Of a stretch of DNA of 64,000 bases, positions 51,593-59,523 are shown piece by piece; position 1 is the first letter of the stretch, and each line of letters opens with the position of its first letter. This DNA is from Candidatus Poribacteria bacterium (lineage in GTDB: Bacteria > Poribacteria > WGA-4E > WGA-3G): positions 1 to 64,000 of the forward strand of contig JAJEIP010000082.1 of the NCBI GenBank assembly GCA_022827885.1. The letters are read 5' to 3'. The position numbers and the translations under genes are program-made. The notes beneath the pieces are model-generated. The model did no database searches, was not told the origin of the DNA, and saw only the letters and a list, made by a program, of their open reading frames with translations.

Positions 51593-52252
51593 TCATGACC
51601 GTTCAATATCAACGACCTTGAAACTAATTTTCCCACATTTCAGCGTAGAACCGTCCTGAATACGGGTCGATGCTTCAACGGGTGCGTCATCAAGGTAAGT
51701 CGTATCGGAACTCCCCAAATCCGTGACGTAGACCTCGTCATCCTTCTGCTCAAATCGGACGTGTATACGAGAAAGCGTCCGGATTGCGTTGTAACGCTTT
51801 AGCAGCTCCGGGGATTCAACGGGTTGTTGTGTATCCCATTTCTGGAGGGTCTCCGCGTCAGGTAAAGATGCCCCCACCTGTGAGATTTCGGTATCTTCAT
51901 TGCCCATCCCCTGTAGGCTATAACTGGGTTGCAGTTCGAGCCCTTCTACACCTACAGGTTCAGCTTCTACGGCTTCACCTCGAATTTCTGCCATTACACG
52001 TTCGCGGGCGCGTTGCTCGGCACCAGGCGGCGGTATAACGTTTTCTCTCTCCTCAAATCGGTAGTATGAGAAGTCTATTAATTGTTTCAATGGCTGAAGG
52101 TCCGGAAAGTTGTTAATTTCCTTTAGAAGACGTCTCTGCTTACGTGAAAGCCTTTCATTTTTCAGCCAGCACGTATAAGCTTCCAACATCTCAGCCTTTT
52201 TCAAGTCATCTGCCGAGATGCCGGCCCTCCGCCATATCTTCCAGAAGCGCAT
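51593..52252 (-). CDS. FHA-domain-like protein downstream of the ECF sigma factor
   Basis: A 219-residue protein. The N-terminal ~90 residues are helical and basic (CWLKNERLSRKQRRLLKEIN). The middle is low-complexity and acidic. The last ~65 residues look like a forkhead-associated domain: LSRIHVRFEQKDDEVYVTDL, then GSSDTTYLDDAPV and DGSTLKCGKISFKVV. It keeps the strand pattern and the G-S-x-x-T-Y-L-D-D motif. FHA domains bind phosphothreonine. A GGAGG binding site precedes ATG 52252, 15 bp after the sigma gene, so the two are co-transcribed. It may regulate or sense for the sigma factor; inferred from position only. Confidence 0.7.
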   Translation of the reverse strand: MRFWKIWRRAGISADDLKKAEMLEAYTCWLKNERLSRKQRRLLKEINNFPDLQPLKQLIDFSYYRFEERENVIPPPGAEQRARERVMAEIRGEAVEAEPVGVEGLELQPSYSLQGMGNEDTEISQVGASLPDAETLQKWDTQQPVESPELLKRYNAIRTLSRIHVRFEQKDDEVYVTDLGSSDTTYLDDAPVEASTRIQDGSTLKCGKISFKVVDIERS

Positions 52253-52267
52253 GAATTAATCCTCCAA

Positions 52268-52882
52268 TTAATATATCCACTGAATGCCTTTTGCAATCAG
52301 AATCTTCCGCAATTCTTCGGTGCACCGAAAAATCCAGATTTTCACAGTGCCATCCTTGCGGTTGAGAATGCGGGCAATCTCTGCGATACTATAGCCTTCT
52401 AAGTGCCGTAACATCCACGCAATCCGATGATTTGGTTTCGTTACCTGTTCAAGGGCACTCTCCAAAATCCGTTGCGCTTCCGAGGCTTCTAATTCTTGTT
52501 CGGGACCCGGGCGCGGGTCTTCGTATTTACTCAGCGGTTGTTCATCCTCATCAGGTGAACCACTGAGCGGATGTTCCCGAATCCGATCCCGTTTCCGTAT
52601 CGCATCAATAATCGTATTTCGCGCTACCGTATTTAACCACGCCTGAAAACTACCTTGCTCTGTGTCCCATTTGCCCAACTTCTGCCAAACTTTGACGAAC
52701 ACATCCGAGGCAACCTCTTCAGCATCTTGATAATTTCCAAGCATTCGGTAGGCTTTATTATAGACCCACTTATAATGCTTGTCGAACAATTGCCTAAACG
52801 CGGCTTCGTTGCCTGCTTTCGCTTGCGTCGCGAGATAGGTATCTTCGACAGCAGATAAGTCATTAGATATTTGGCGCGCCAT
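52268..52882 (-). CDS. ECF-family RNA polymerase sigma factor
   Basis: A 204-residue sigma-70-family factor of the ECF type. Region 2 spans about residues 20-95 (AFRQLFDKHYKWVYNKAYRM, DAEEVASDVFVKVWQKLGKW, FQAWLNTVARNTIIDAIRKR). Region 4 spans about 145-195 (RIAWMLRHLEGYSIAEIARI, LNRKDGTVKIWIFRCTEELR). A linker of ~30 acidic residues separates them. There is no anti-sigma gene with a recognisable ZAS domain; an FHA-like protein takes that place. A strong promoter lies at 53043-53072. Confidence 0.9.
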   Translation of the reverse strand: MARQISNDLSAVEDTYLATQAKAGNEAAFRQLFDKHYKWVYNKAYRMLGNYQDAEEVASDVFVKVWQKLGKWDTEQGSFQAWLNTVARNTIIDAIRKRDRIREHPLSGSPDEDEQPLSKYEDPRPGPEQELEASEAQRILESALEQVTKPNHRIAWMLRHLEGYSIAEIARILNRKDGTVKIWIFRCTEELRKILIAKGIQWIY

Positions 52883-53042
52883 TCAAATCTGCTCCTTCGC
52901 CTATAGGATCCTTTTCAGCAGGCTATACAATGTAACGTTAATGAATTCTATAACGTTTCAAAAAAAGAAAAGAGTGGCACGCCTTGGAGAATTAACGCGC
53001 TACTTACGTTCACTCATAGATTTATGAGAAAAGAGTTAATTT

Positions 53043-53072
53043 ATTATATACTATTTTCACAAAATATGTCAA
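53043..53072 (-). promoter_or_regulatory. promoter of the ECF sigma operon
   Basis: Read on the minus strand: TTGACA (53067-53072), 18-bp spacer, TATAAT (53043-53048), both hexamers perfect. It leaves a leader of about 155 nt before the ATG at 52882. The rest of the 281-bp gap 52883-53163 is AT-rich and holds no gene. Confidence 0.65.
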
Positions 53073-53163
53073 GAAAAAACACGTTTTTTTAGATTTATTG
53101 ATAAATTAGCGGAATCCCGCCAAAACACGCACCTATAGCAGGAAAAAAACGCAGAATGCGTCT

Positions 53164-54042
53164 CTATGGGACGCTCGCCAGAACAATTCGTTCCTTCCCT
53201 GCATAGTCCTCGAACAATTTATACGTGGCGTAGGCAGATCCAGCCTCAAGAAGCGTCCGAATGGTGTTGGCTTGTGTTGCCCCGATTTCAAGGATCAGTT
53301 TTCCCGTGGGTGCGAGATATTTTGGTGCCTCAGCAATTAATCGACGAATAACGTCAAGCCCATCATCTCCTGCAAAGAGCGCAATTTCCGGTTCATGGTC
53401 CCGGACATCCGGACTCAAGGTATCGCGCTCCGTATTTTTGATATAGGGCGGATTGCAGACGATCCAATCAAATTGTGTGTCTCCATTCGCACATATTGCC
53501 GCTACCGGCTCGAACAAGTCTCCAGACAAAAACTTAATTTGCGCTGTGCAGGCGTGTATCTCAGCGTTCTTCCGAGCAACGGCAAGGGCGGATTCAGAGA
53601 TGTCGGTTGCTACGATCTCCCACTCTGAGTGTTGCACTGCCAGACTGGTCGCAATTACACCGCTTCCTGTACCGATCTCCAGTAAACGTTGGGAATTTTC
53701 GGTTTCTGCTGTGAGGATCGTCTCAACGAGTTGTTCTGTTTCCGGGCGTGGAATGAGGACCCGTTCATCCACATAGAAATCCAAGGACATAAACTCCTTG
53801 CGATTCGTGAGGTAACTCACAGGGGTGTGGGCAATTCTCTTTTTTATTAACTCTCGGAAGGGTGTGAGGTGTTCTTGAAAGACAGGCATCTCAAAGTGGA
53901 GATAGAGCTGCAAGCGACTTTTTTTCAGCAAGTGCCCAAGCAATACTTCAGCATCTAATCTCGGATTTGGAATGCCGTGTTGCTGGAAGTACTCGGTTGT
54001 CCACTCGAGAAGATCCACTACGCTCCATATTTTACTCGGCAT
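53164..54042 (-). CDS. prmC: peptide chain release factor N5-glutamine methyltransferase
   Basis: A 292-residue PrmC. It methylates the Gln of the GGQ motif in release factors. The N-terminal helical substrate-binding domain (LLEWTTEYFQQHGIPNPRLD) is followed by the SAM fold: LLEIGTGSGVIATSLA at residues 120-135 and VATDISESALAVARKNA. The catalytic NPPY is at residues 197-200 in IVCNPPYIKNTERD. The last part is HEPEIALFAGDDGLDVIRRL. Its gene follows prfA by 26 bp, the classic order, so enzyme and substrate are co-expressed. Confidence 0.93.
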   Translation of the reverse strand: MPSKIWSVVDLLEWTTEYFQQHGIPNPRLDAEVLLGHLLKKSRLQLYLHFEMPVFQEHLTPFRELIKKRIAHTPVSYLTNRKEFMSLDFYVDERVLIPRPETEQLVETILTAETENSQRLLEIGTGSGVIATSLAVQHSEWEIVATDISESALAVARKNAEIHACTAQIKFLSGDLFEPVAAICANGDTQFDWIVCNPPYIKNTERDTLSPDVRDHEPEIALFAGDDGLDVIRRLIAEAPKYLAPTGKLILEIGATQANTIRTLLEAGSAYATYKLFEDYAGKERIVLASVP

Positions 54043-54068
54043 AGTTCCGTGTTCCTTAACTGGAGGCT

Positions 54069-55136
54069 TTAATCCTCTTTCAACCTTTCCGCTTGATCGG
54101 CAGTTGTGAGCCGTTCAATAAAGGTCTGTAGCGCGCCATCCAAAACGGAATCAAGTTGATAGGAACTGAATTGGATCCGGTGATCAGTTACCCGAGATTG
54201 TGGGAAATTATAGGTCCGAATTTTTTCGCTTCTGTCGCCACTGCCAACCATAGACCTACGGGTTTCGGCTCTTTCATTGTTAAGTTCAGATTGTTTCTGC
54301 TCTTGGAGGCGAGCCCGGAGAATCTTCATCGCCTTGGCACGATTTTTATGTTGCGACTTTTCGTCTTGGCATGTCACCACGAGTCCCGTTGGTAAGTGGG
54401 TAATCCGAATAGCGGAGTCGGTTGTGTTAACACTTTGCCCGCCGGGTCCGGAAGATCGGTAGGTATCAATACGTAATTCGGTTGCCTCATCAATCGCCAA
54501 ATCGAGTTCCTCCGCTTCAGGGAGAACCGCCACGGTGGCAGCAGATGTATGAATGCGCCCACTTGCCTCAGTGGCAGGAATTCGTTGCACCCGATGTATA
54601 CCGCCCTCAAATTTCAGTTGACTGTATGCGTTCTGTCCTACAATCGAGAAGACAACTTCTTTGAATCCTTTTAAGCCGGTTGCGTTTGAACTGAGGAGTT
54701 CCAACCGCCAGTTCTGACGTTCCGCATAGCGGGTGTACATCCGAAACAATTCGGCTGCGAAAAGACTGGCTTCCTCACCACCGGTCCCCGCTCGGATTTC
54801 GATGATGACGTTTTTCTCATCGTTCGGATCTTTTGGAACCAGAAGCACCTTAAGTGCCTCAGTAAGTTGATCTTTTTTGGCAGTGAGAACGTCCAACTCT
54901 TCCTGCGCTAATCCGAGCATCTCCGCATCCGTTTCGGCTTCCATGAGAAGCAGTGTATCGTCAAGGGCAGATTCTAACTGCTGATACTCCTGATAGGTGG
55001 ACACAATTGGCGAGAGTTCGGCGTGCGTTTTAGATAACTCCATTAATCGTTGTTGATTTGAAATTTGCGCCGGGTCTCCGAGTGCCTGTTCGACTTCAGC
55101 GTATCTGTTTTCAATATCCTTGAGTTTCTCAAACAT
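54069..55136 (-). CDS. prfA: peptide chain release factor 1
   Basis: A 355-residue RF1 that terminates translation at UAA and UAG. The codon-reading tripeptide is Pro-Ala-Thr at 187-189 (HRVQRIPATEASGRIHTS), which distinguishes it from RF2. The catalytic GGQ is at 232-234 in SSGPGGQSVNTTDSAIRITH. AGTGGEEASLFAAEL is the other hallmark. Its ATG at 55136 directly follows the dispersed repeat copy D1, whose AAGGAATAATTAAAAA supplies the ribosome binding site. It lies in the cluster rho-rpmE-prfA-prmC. Confidence 0.95.
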   Translation of the reverse strand: MFEKLKDIENRYAEVEQALGDPAQISNQQRLMELSKTHAELSPIVSTYQEYQQLESALDDTLLLMEAETDAEMLGLAQEELDVLTAKKDQLTEALKVLLVPKDPNDEKNVIIEIRAGTGGEEASLFAAELFRMYTRYAERQNWRLELLSSNATGLKGFKEVVFSIVGQNAYSQLKFEGGIHRVQRIPATEASGRIHTSAATVAVLPEAEELDLAIDEATELRIDTYRSSGPGGQSVNTTDSAIRITHLPTGLVVTCQDEKSQHKNRAKAMKILRARLQEQKQSELNNERAETRRSMVGSGDRSEKIRTYNFPQSRVTDHRIQFSSYQLDSVLDGALQTFIERLTTADQAERLKED

Positions 55137-55220
55137 TTTTTAATTATTCCTTGCGGTTAAAGCAAGTAGGTTCGGGAATGGACGTTCCTTTGGTGAATCC
55201 GCTTTCCACTTCGTTTCAAG
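55137..55220 (-). repeat. SD-carrying dispersed repeat, copy D1
   Basis: Minus-strand reading contains AGCTTGAAACGAAGTGGAAA, GCGGATTCACC-AAAGGAACG, TACTTGCTTTAACCGCAAGG and AATAATTAAAAA up to the prfA ATG. It is homologous to copies A and B at both ends and has a tandem partner at 55257-55310. Confidence 0.7.
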
Positions 55221-55256
55221 CTAAGCACTTTCGTTTACTAAGATTTTAAACCCCAT
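55221..55256 (-). CDS. 11-codon micro-ORF between tandem repeat copies, upstream of prfA
   Basis: ATG 55256 sits exactly where a gene start would follow repeat copy D2, and opens M-G-F-K-I-L-V-N-E-S-A then TAG (55221-55223). The following copy D1 leads to prfA. The frame may be a relic of the tandem duplication of the repeat, or a leader peptide. Confidence 0.3.
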   Translation of the reverse strand: MGFKILVNESA

Positions 55257-55310
55257 TTTTAATTATTCCTTGCGGCTAAAGCAAGTAGGTTTGGAAATGG
55301 ACGTTCCTGT
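55257..55310 (-). repeat. SD-carrying dispersed repeat, copy D2
   Basis: Nearly identical to the 3' part of D1 (AACGTCCAT-TCC-GAACCTAC, CTTGCTTTA-CCGCAAGGAAT, AATTAAAAATG). It begins 120 bp upstream of D1 in transcription order. It separates rpmE from prfA. Confidence 0.7.
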
Positions 55311-55416
55311 GTTGCACCCGCGACGCAGTCCGGCATTTCCCGCGCCTGCTGTCGCTAAGGCACGGGTATCCGTTCTTGGAACACCGATCAATAGACTTAC
55401 CTGCGAAACGACACCT

Positions 55417-55632
55417 TTAACTATCGTCTTGGGTGAGTCCGTAACGTCGGCGGAAACTTTCAACACGTCCGGCAGTGTCGATAAATCGAGCCTGTTGTCC
55501 AGTGTAGAATGGGTGACATTTCCCACAAATATCTACCCGCATCGCTGGTTGGATAGCGAGCGTTTTATGGGTCGCGCCGCAAACGCATGTAATGACGCAT
55601 TCTACCATTTCCGGGTGTATTTCGGCTTTCAT
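55417..55632 (-). CDS. rpmE: 50S ribosomal protein L31 (zinc-binding form)
   Basis: A 71-residue L31. [20 protein letters not shown] opens it, and the zinc ligands of the C+ type are present: Cys16, Cys18, Cys36 and Cys39 (in ITCVCG and [12 protein letters not shown]). It ends [10 protein letters not shown], as usual. AAGGAG precedes ATG 55632. It lies between rho and prfA, an arrangement found in many bacteria. Confidence 0.93.
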   Translation of the reverse strand: MKAEIHPEMVECVITCVCGATHKTLAIQPAMRVDICGKCHPFYTGQQARFIDTAGRVESFRRRYGLTQDDS

Positions 55633-55720
55633 AATGTACTCCTTTAGATTCGTAATTTACGATTCTCTAATATTCTTAGGACCGCGCTGCTGAGGCGCGG
55701 AAGCGTAGATGTATAGAAAC

Positions 55721-57055
55721 TCACATTGATCGTTTTGAACGAGCATTCGTTCTCACTGACGTACTACTGTAAGTCGCATTGTCCACCATTCGCTGGAGGA
55801 ATTCTGCGTTTGTACCCGTCTTGCTGAATTGCTCAATGAGCATTTCAAGCGACTCTGCGTCGTCCATCTGACTCGTGAATTTCCGCAGCACCCAGACCTT
55901 GTTAAGAACATCGGGCGCCAATAAGAGTTCTTCACGGCGTGTTTTCGACTTTTCGATGTTAATCGGTGGATAGATACGGAGATCTAACAAAGAACGCTCC
56001 ATGTGGATTTCCATGTTGGCAGTGCCTTTGAATTCTTCGTAGATGTATTCATCTTGCCGGCTTTCCGTATCAACGAGCACAGATGCAATCACCGTTAGAC
56101 TTCCACCTTCTTCAAATTTCCGAGCTGCGCCGCAGAACTGCCGTGGTTTGACAAACGCCATTGCATCTAAACCCCCGGACAACGTTTTCCCGCTGTGGGG
56201 TGTCATGACATTGTGCGCCCGTGCGAGTCGTGTCATACTATCTAACAGAACGACGACATCCTTTCCGTATTCCGCCCACCGCTTCGCCTTTTCGATCGCC
56301 ATATCTGCGACCTGAATGTGCCGTTCGGGATGCTCATCGAAAGTAGAACTAATGACTTCCCCTTTGACAGAGCGAGCGACATCTGTAACTTCCTCGGGAC
56401 GCTCATCAATCAACAAAAAGATGAGAATGACTTCGGGATGGTTTGCTTCAATGCCGGCGGCAATATTCTTCAGTAGCGTGGTCTTCCCACTATAAGGGGG
56501 TGCGACAATCAAGCCGCGTTGTCCCTTTCCAATCGGGGCAATGAGATCCACGATGCGAGTCCCGTACTCTGACTGACTATGTTCAAGTTTCAATTTTTGG
56601 TACGGGTGAATAGGCGTGAGGTTATTGAAAAGGATTTTCTGCTTGACGGCTTCCGGTATTTCCCCGTTAACCTTCTCAATTTGTAACATTGCGAAGTAGC
56701 GTTCTGCTTTGTTTTCCGTCTTCTTTGGAGGACGGATGACCCCTTCAACGACGTGTCCGGTTTGTAAATCGAACCGTCGAATTTGCGAGGAGGACACATA
56801 AATATCCTCGTTACTCTGCAAATAATTGGAGCGCGATGAACGGAGAAAGCCGTAGTGCTGGTCGCGGTCATCAAGGATTTCCAAGACACCACCGCCGTAA
56901 AACTGGGTGTCCCCTTCAGATTTCGCCTCTATAATTTCGTTAATCAATTCCTCTTTCCGAGACCCGTTGTATTCGTTCACTCCGAGAGTCAAGGCAAAGT
57001 CTTTGAGTTCCGAGAACTCCATTTCTTGGAGCTTGCGAATGTCCAAGCTCTCCAT
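55721..57055 (-). CDS. rho: transcription termination factor Rho
   Basis: A 444-residue Rho. The N-terminal helix bundle (LDIRKLQEMEFSELKDFALT) and the cold-shock-like RNA-binding domain (GGGVLEILDDRDQHYGFLRS, YVSSSQIRRFDLQTGHVVEG) are followed by the ATPase. Walker A is GLIVAPPYSGKTTLLKNIA, Walker B is VVLLDSMTRLARAHN, and the catalytic Glu is in LLIDERPEEVTDVARSV. The Q/R loops (GGLDAMAFVKPRQFCGAARK) and the C-terminal ELLLAPDVLNKVWVLRKF are intact. It acts as a hexameric RNA translocase that ends transcription. A long structured leader and a promoter lie upstream. Confidence 0.95.
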   Translation of the reverse strand: MESLDIRKLQEMEFSELKDFALTLGVNEYNGSRKEELINEIIEAKSEGDTQFYGGGVLEILDDRDQHYGFLRSSRSNYLQSNEDIYVSSSQIRRFDLQTGHVVEGVIRPPKKTENKAERYFAMLQIEKVNGEIPEAVKQKILFNNLTPIHPYQKLKLEHSQSEYGTRIVDLIAPIGKGQRGLIVAPPYSGKTTLLKNIAAGIEANHPEVILIFLLIDERPEEVTDVARSVKGEVISSTFDEHPERHIQVADMAIEKAKRWAEYGKDVVVLLDSMTRLARAHNVMTPHSGKTLSGGLDAMAFVKPRQFCGAARKFEEGGSLTVIASVLVDTESRQDEYIYEEFKGTANMEIHMERSLLDLRIYPPINIEKSKTRREELLLAPDVLNKVWVLRKFTSQMDDAESLEMLIEQFSKTGTNAEFLQRMVDNATYSSTSVRTNARSKRSM

Positions 57056-57354
57056 AGTTTCAAATACTCCTCATTATGCCCGGTTCCAAGGTAATCTTTC
57101 CACCAGAGTGTCCATTTAACTCCCCAGCGAATTCTTTGTCTCCACTCAAATGTGTGACCTATGAGAAACAGGGTCGCGATTTGAAAACTATCGCTAAAAC
57201 AGGAGGCAAAATAGAGGTTAAAATGGAATCGGGGCTGATGCTATAGAATAATTATACGCTTTTTTCGGGGGTTACACCGTTTCATCAGGGGAAAGCTGCG
57301 AATTGCACCCTTAAAGCGTGCTTGCGCTTAGGAAGTTAAGGACCTTCATTGTTA
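57056..57354 (-). promoter_or_regulatory. long structured leader of rho
   Basis: About 300 nt separate the promoter from the rho ATG. Near the 5' end (minus-strand reading) CCTTAA ... AAGCG-CAAGCA-CGCTT ... TAAGG forms a two-part stem. Long leaders are common on rho genes, which are autoregulated by premature termination. No other gene is seen here. Confidence 0.45.
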
Positions 57355-57383
57355 ATTATACACAATTGATAACAAAAGGTCAA
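57355..57383 (-). promoter_or_regulatory. promoter of rho
   Basis: Minus-strand TTGACC (57378-57383), 17-bp spacer, TATAAT (57355-57360), in an AT-rich stretch. Confidence 0.6.
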
Positions 57384-57425
57384 GTTTTTTTCTAAAAAGA
57401 CGGATTCTTCTGAAATTATGATGGT

Positions 57426-57449
57426 GTGCGCGGTTGGAAAACCGCGCAC
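57426..57449 (-). terminator. hairpin terminator after the large TPR gene
   Basis: GTGCGCGGTT-GGAA-AACCGCGCAC is a perfect 10-bp stem with a 4-nt loop, 10 bp after the TPR gene's stop codon on the minus strand. The following bases are not a pure U-tract. It also precedes the rho promoter, so it separates the two units. Confidence 0.6.
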
Positions 57450-57459
57450 TTCACAAAAC

Positions 57460-59460
57460 TTATTCCGCGCCTTCACCTTTCAACTTCGTCAGGCTGCGCC
57501 GGACTTGCTGGTTATACTGATTTTTCGCCAAGTAGTCTTCCCAAAGGGCTATCGCGTCGTCATTAAACCCTTGTGAGACATAGTAATTGCCGAGTGCCAT
57601 CAGTGGAATATCAGAAAGCGGGTTCTTCTCAATCGAGGCTTTGAATTCAGCAACAGCGGTTTCCGCATCACCCTCTAAAAGTGCCAACTCGCCTCTACCG
57701 TAAGGGATTAAGGCGTGTTCGGGATACTCTACTGCCAATTCATCTATCATCTTCTGTGCGTCTTCCAATTTCTTCAGATGGTAAGTTGCGCGTGCAGCGA
57801 GGATAGTCGCATAAACGACCTGATTGCGAAGTTTTTGTTGTTCGACCTTGCTCTCCGATTTGTTGAGTAACCGCTTTGCTGTCCGCGCCGCGGCTCTATA
57901 CTTCGCACGGGATTGCACATAATTCCCGTACTTATAAGTGAGGTCCCCGAGGGTTTTAGATCCGATGTAGGAATCACCTTTCTGATCCACAAGATCCTGA
58001 AAAATTGCAGCGGCTTTCCGATCCTTCAACCGATAATGGAGGACTTCGGCAAGGCTTTGCAAGGCATCCAAATTCTGCGTGTTCGCCGCAACAGACTTTT
58101 CAAGGACCTCTCGTTCTTTCTCAGGTTCACCTAATTTTTTGTGTGCCAGCGAGAGTAACCAGTAAATCTCGGAATCTTTGCCACGTGCCATTCCAAGAAC
58201 AGAATTGTAGGTCTCTATCGCTTTCTCATAGGAGTCGGAAGTGTAGTGATTTCGTCCGGTGTCAATAACGGCTTGAATGACCCCACCATCTCGGCTGGCA
58301 GCCTTCTTCAGGACCTCCCGCGCGCGTTGATGCATCCCGACTTTTCGATAGCAGATCGAGAGTTTGAGGTAGGTATACGGGTCGAGCTTCACATTCGCCG
58401 CTTCTGCGCGGGCGATTGCATCGAAATACAGCGCGCCAGCGTCCCGGTAACTTTCATCACCGTAGAAGAAGTTAGCAATCATGAGTTCGGCATCATAGTA
58501 ACTGCCTTGTTCATCGCCTGAGATCCCGCCCTGTCCGCCGAAATTCCGCATGACCTCTGATGCGCTCACCCCGAATCCAGAATCTGCGATTTGCGTATCA
58601 ACATTCCCCATGGCACGACTTCTCTCAACACCGCCACGCGGTCGATCCATTTCACGTCTGGCGTCTTGCCGTGCATAGGCTCTGTCAAGCTGTGTTGCCA
58701 GTGGGTCATCGGGCTCCGGAATTCTGGCATTGAGGTCCGTCAGTTCCTGTTTCGCTATCTCAATCTCTTTCTCGGTACCTTCGACCTTACCATATCTTTT
58801 AACGAGTGATTGATAAGTGCGTTTCGCTTCATCCTCGTTTTTGAGGTACTGCCGTTGAATCCGCCCTTTATTGGCGATAGCGAGTGCTGCGCGTTGACTT
58901 CGAGGGTTCCGGTTCGCGAAGTTATCAAAAACCTCCACTGCCTGTTCAAAGTCCTTTGCTTCTTCAAAACTTTTCGCGAGCATGAGTTGGGCGTTGTGGC
59001 TCAATTCAAGGCTCGGAAAATTGTTGATGATTGCGTCAAATTGGGTTTGAGAGGCTTTATAATCCTCCTGCCGGAAATAGTGCATCCCGAGTTCATAATG
59101 CGCCTCAGCGGCTTGATCGCTCTTCGGTGCAGCGGCAATGACGGCTTCATAGGCTTTGATGCCTTCTGCGGGTTGATCCATCTGATCAGTGAAAATTTTG
59201 CCTATAGCGAGTTGTGCCTGAAGTGCTTCGGGTGTGCCGGGTTTGGTGTCCACAACACTTTGATATGCTTCTACTGCCCCTGTGTAGTCTTTCTGTTCAA
59301 CGAGCTTTTCTCCGGTGCGCAGCGCACTACCGGTTACACAACTGATTTGGACCACTGCTACCAAAATAATAGCAACGAGCGAGCAATACTGCATATTTTT
59401 AACAGCAAGTCTTTGCCAGCGATCATAAATCTTGCGTGCGAGTTGTGCTGAAAATTTCAC
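57460..59460 (-). CDS. large exported TPR-repeat protein
   Basis: A 666-residue protein made almost entirely of tetratricopeptide repeats. The start is GTG 59458-59460 after AAAGGAGAAAG. About 25 residues on comes a hydrophobic segment MQYCSLVAIILVAVVQISCV that may be an anchor or a lipoprotein signal (Cys after I-S, not a perfect lipobox). Repeats include AVEAYQSVVDTKPGTPEALQ, YELGMHYFRQEDYKASQTQF, AVEVFDNFANRNPRSQRAAL, AIETYNSVLGMARGKDSEIY and GRGELALLEGDAETAVAEFK. A less repetitive middle (~residues 235-300) separates an N- and a C-terminal array. Probably a periplasmic or outer-membrane assembly scaffold. Confidence 0.82.
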   Translation of the reverse strand: MKFSAQLARKIYDRWQRLAVKNMQYCSLVAIILVAVVQISCVTGSALRTGEKLVEQKDYTGAVEAYQSVVDTKPGTPEALQAQLAIGKIFTDQMDQPAEGIKAYEAVIAAAPKSDQAAEAHYELGMHYFRQEDYKASQTQFDAIINNFPSLELSHNAQLMLAKSFEEAKDFEQAVEVFDNFANRNPRSQRAALAIANKGRIQRQYLKNEDEAKRTYQSLVKRYGKVEGTEKEIEIAKQELTDLNARIPEPDDPLATQLDRAYARQDARREMDRPRGGVERSRAMGNVDTQIADSGFGVSASEVMRNFGGQGGISGDEQGSYYDAELMIANFFYGDESYRDAGALYFDAIARAEAANVKLDPYTYLKLSICYRKVGMHQRAREVLKKAASRDGGVIQAVIDTGRNHYTSDSYEKAIETYNSVLGMARGKDSEIYWLLSLAHKKLGEPEKEREVLEKSVAANTQNLDALQSLAEVLHYRLKDRKAAAIFQDLVDQKGDSYIGSKTLGDLTYKYGNYVQSRAKYRAAARTAKRLLNKSESKVEQQKLRNQVVYATILAARATYHLKKLEDAQKMIDELAVEYPEHALIPYGRGELALLEGDAETAVAEFKASIEKNPLSDIPLMALGNYYVSQGFNDDAIALWEDYLAKNQYNQQVRRSLTKLKGEGAE

Positions 59461-59523
59461 GATCTTTCTCCTTTTTTCATATTGACCCGGTTCAAAGACT
59501 CTGACGTGAATAAGCATCCGTGT

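Noticed and set aside
58810-59451. 213-residue plus-strand ORF
   Set aside because: Antisense to the TPR gene, whose repeats and codon pattern are clear.
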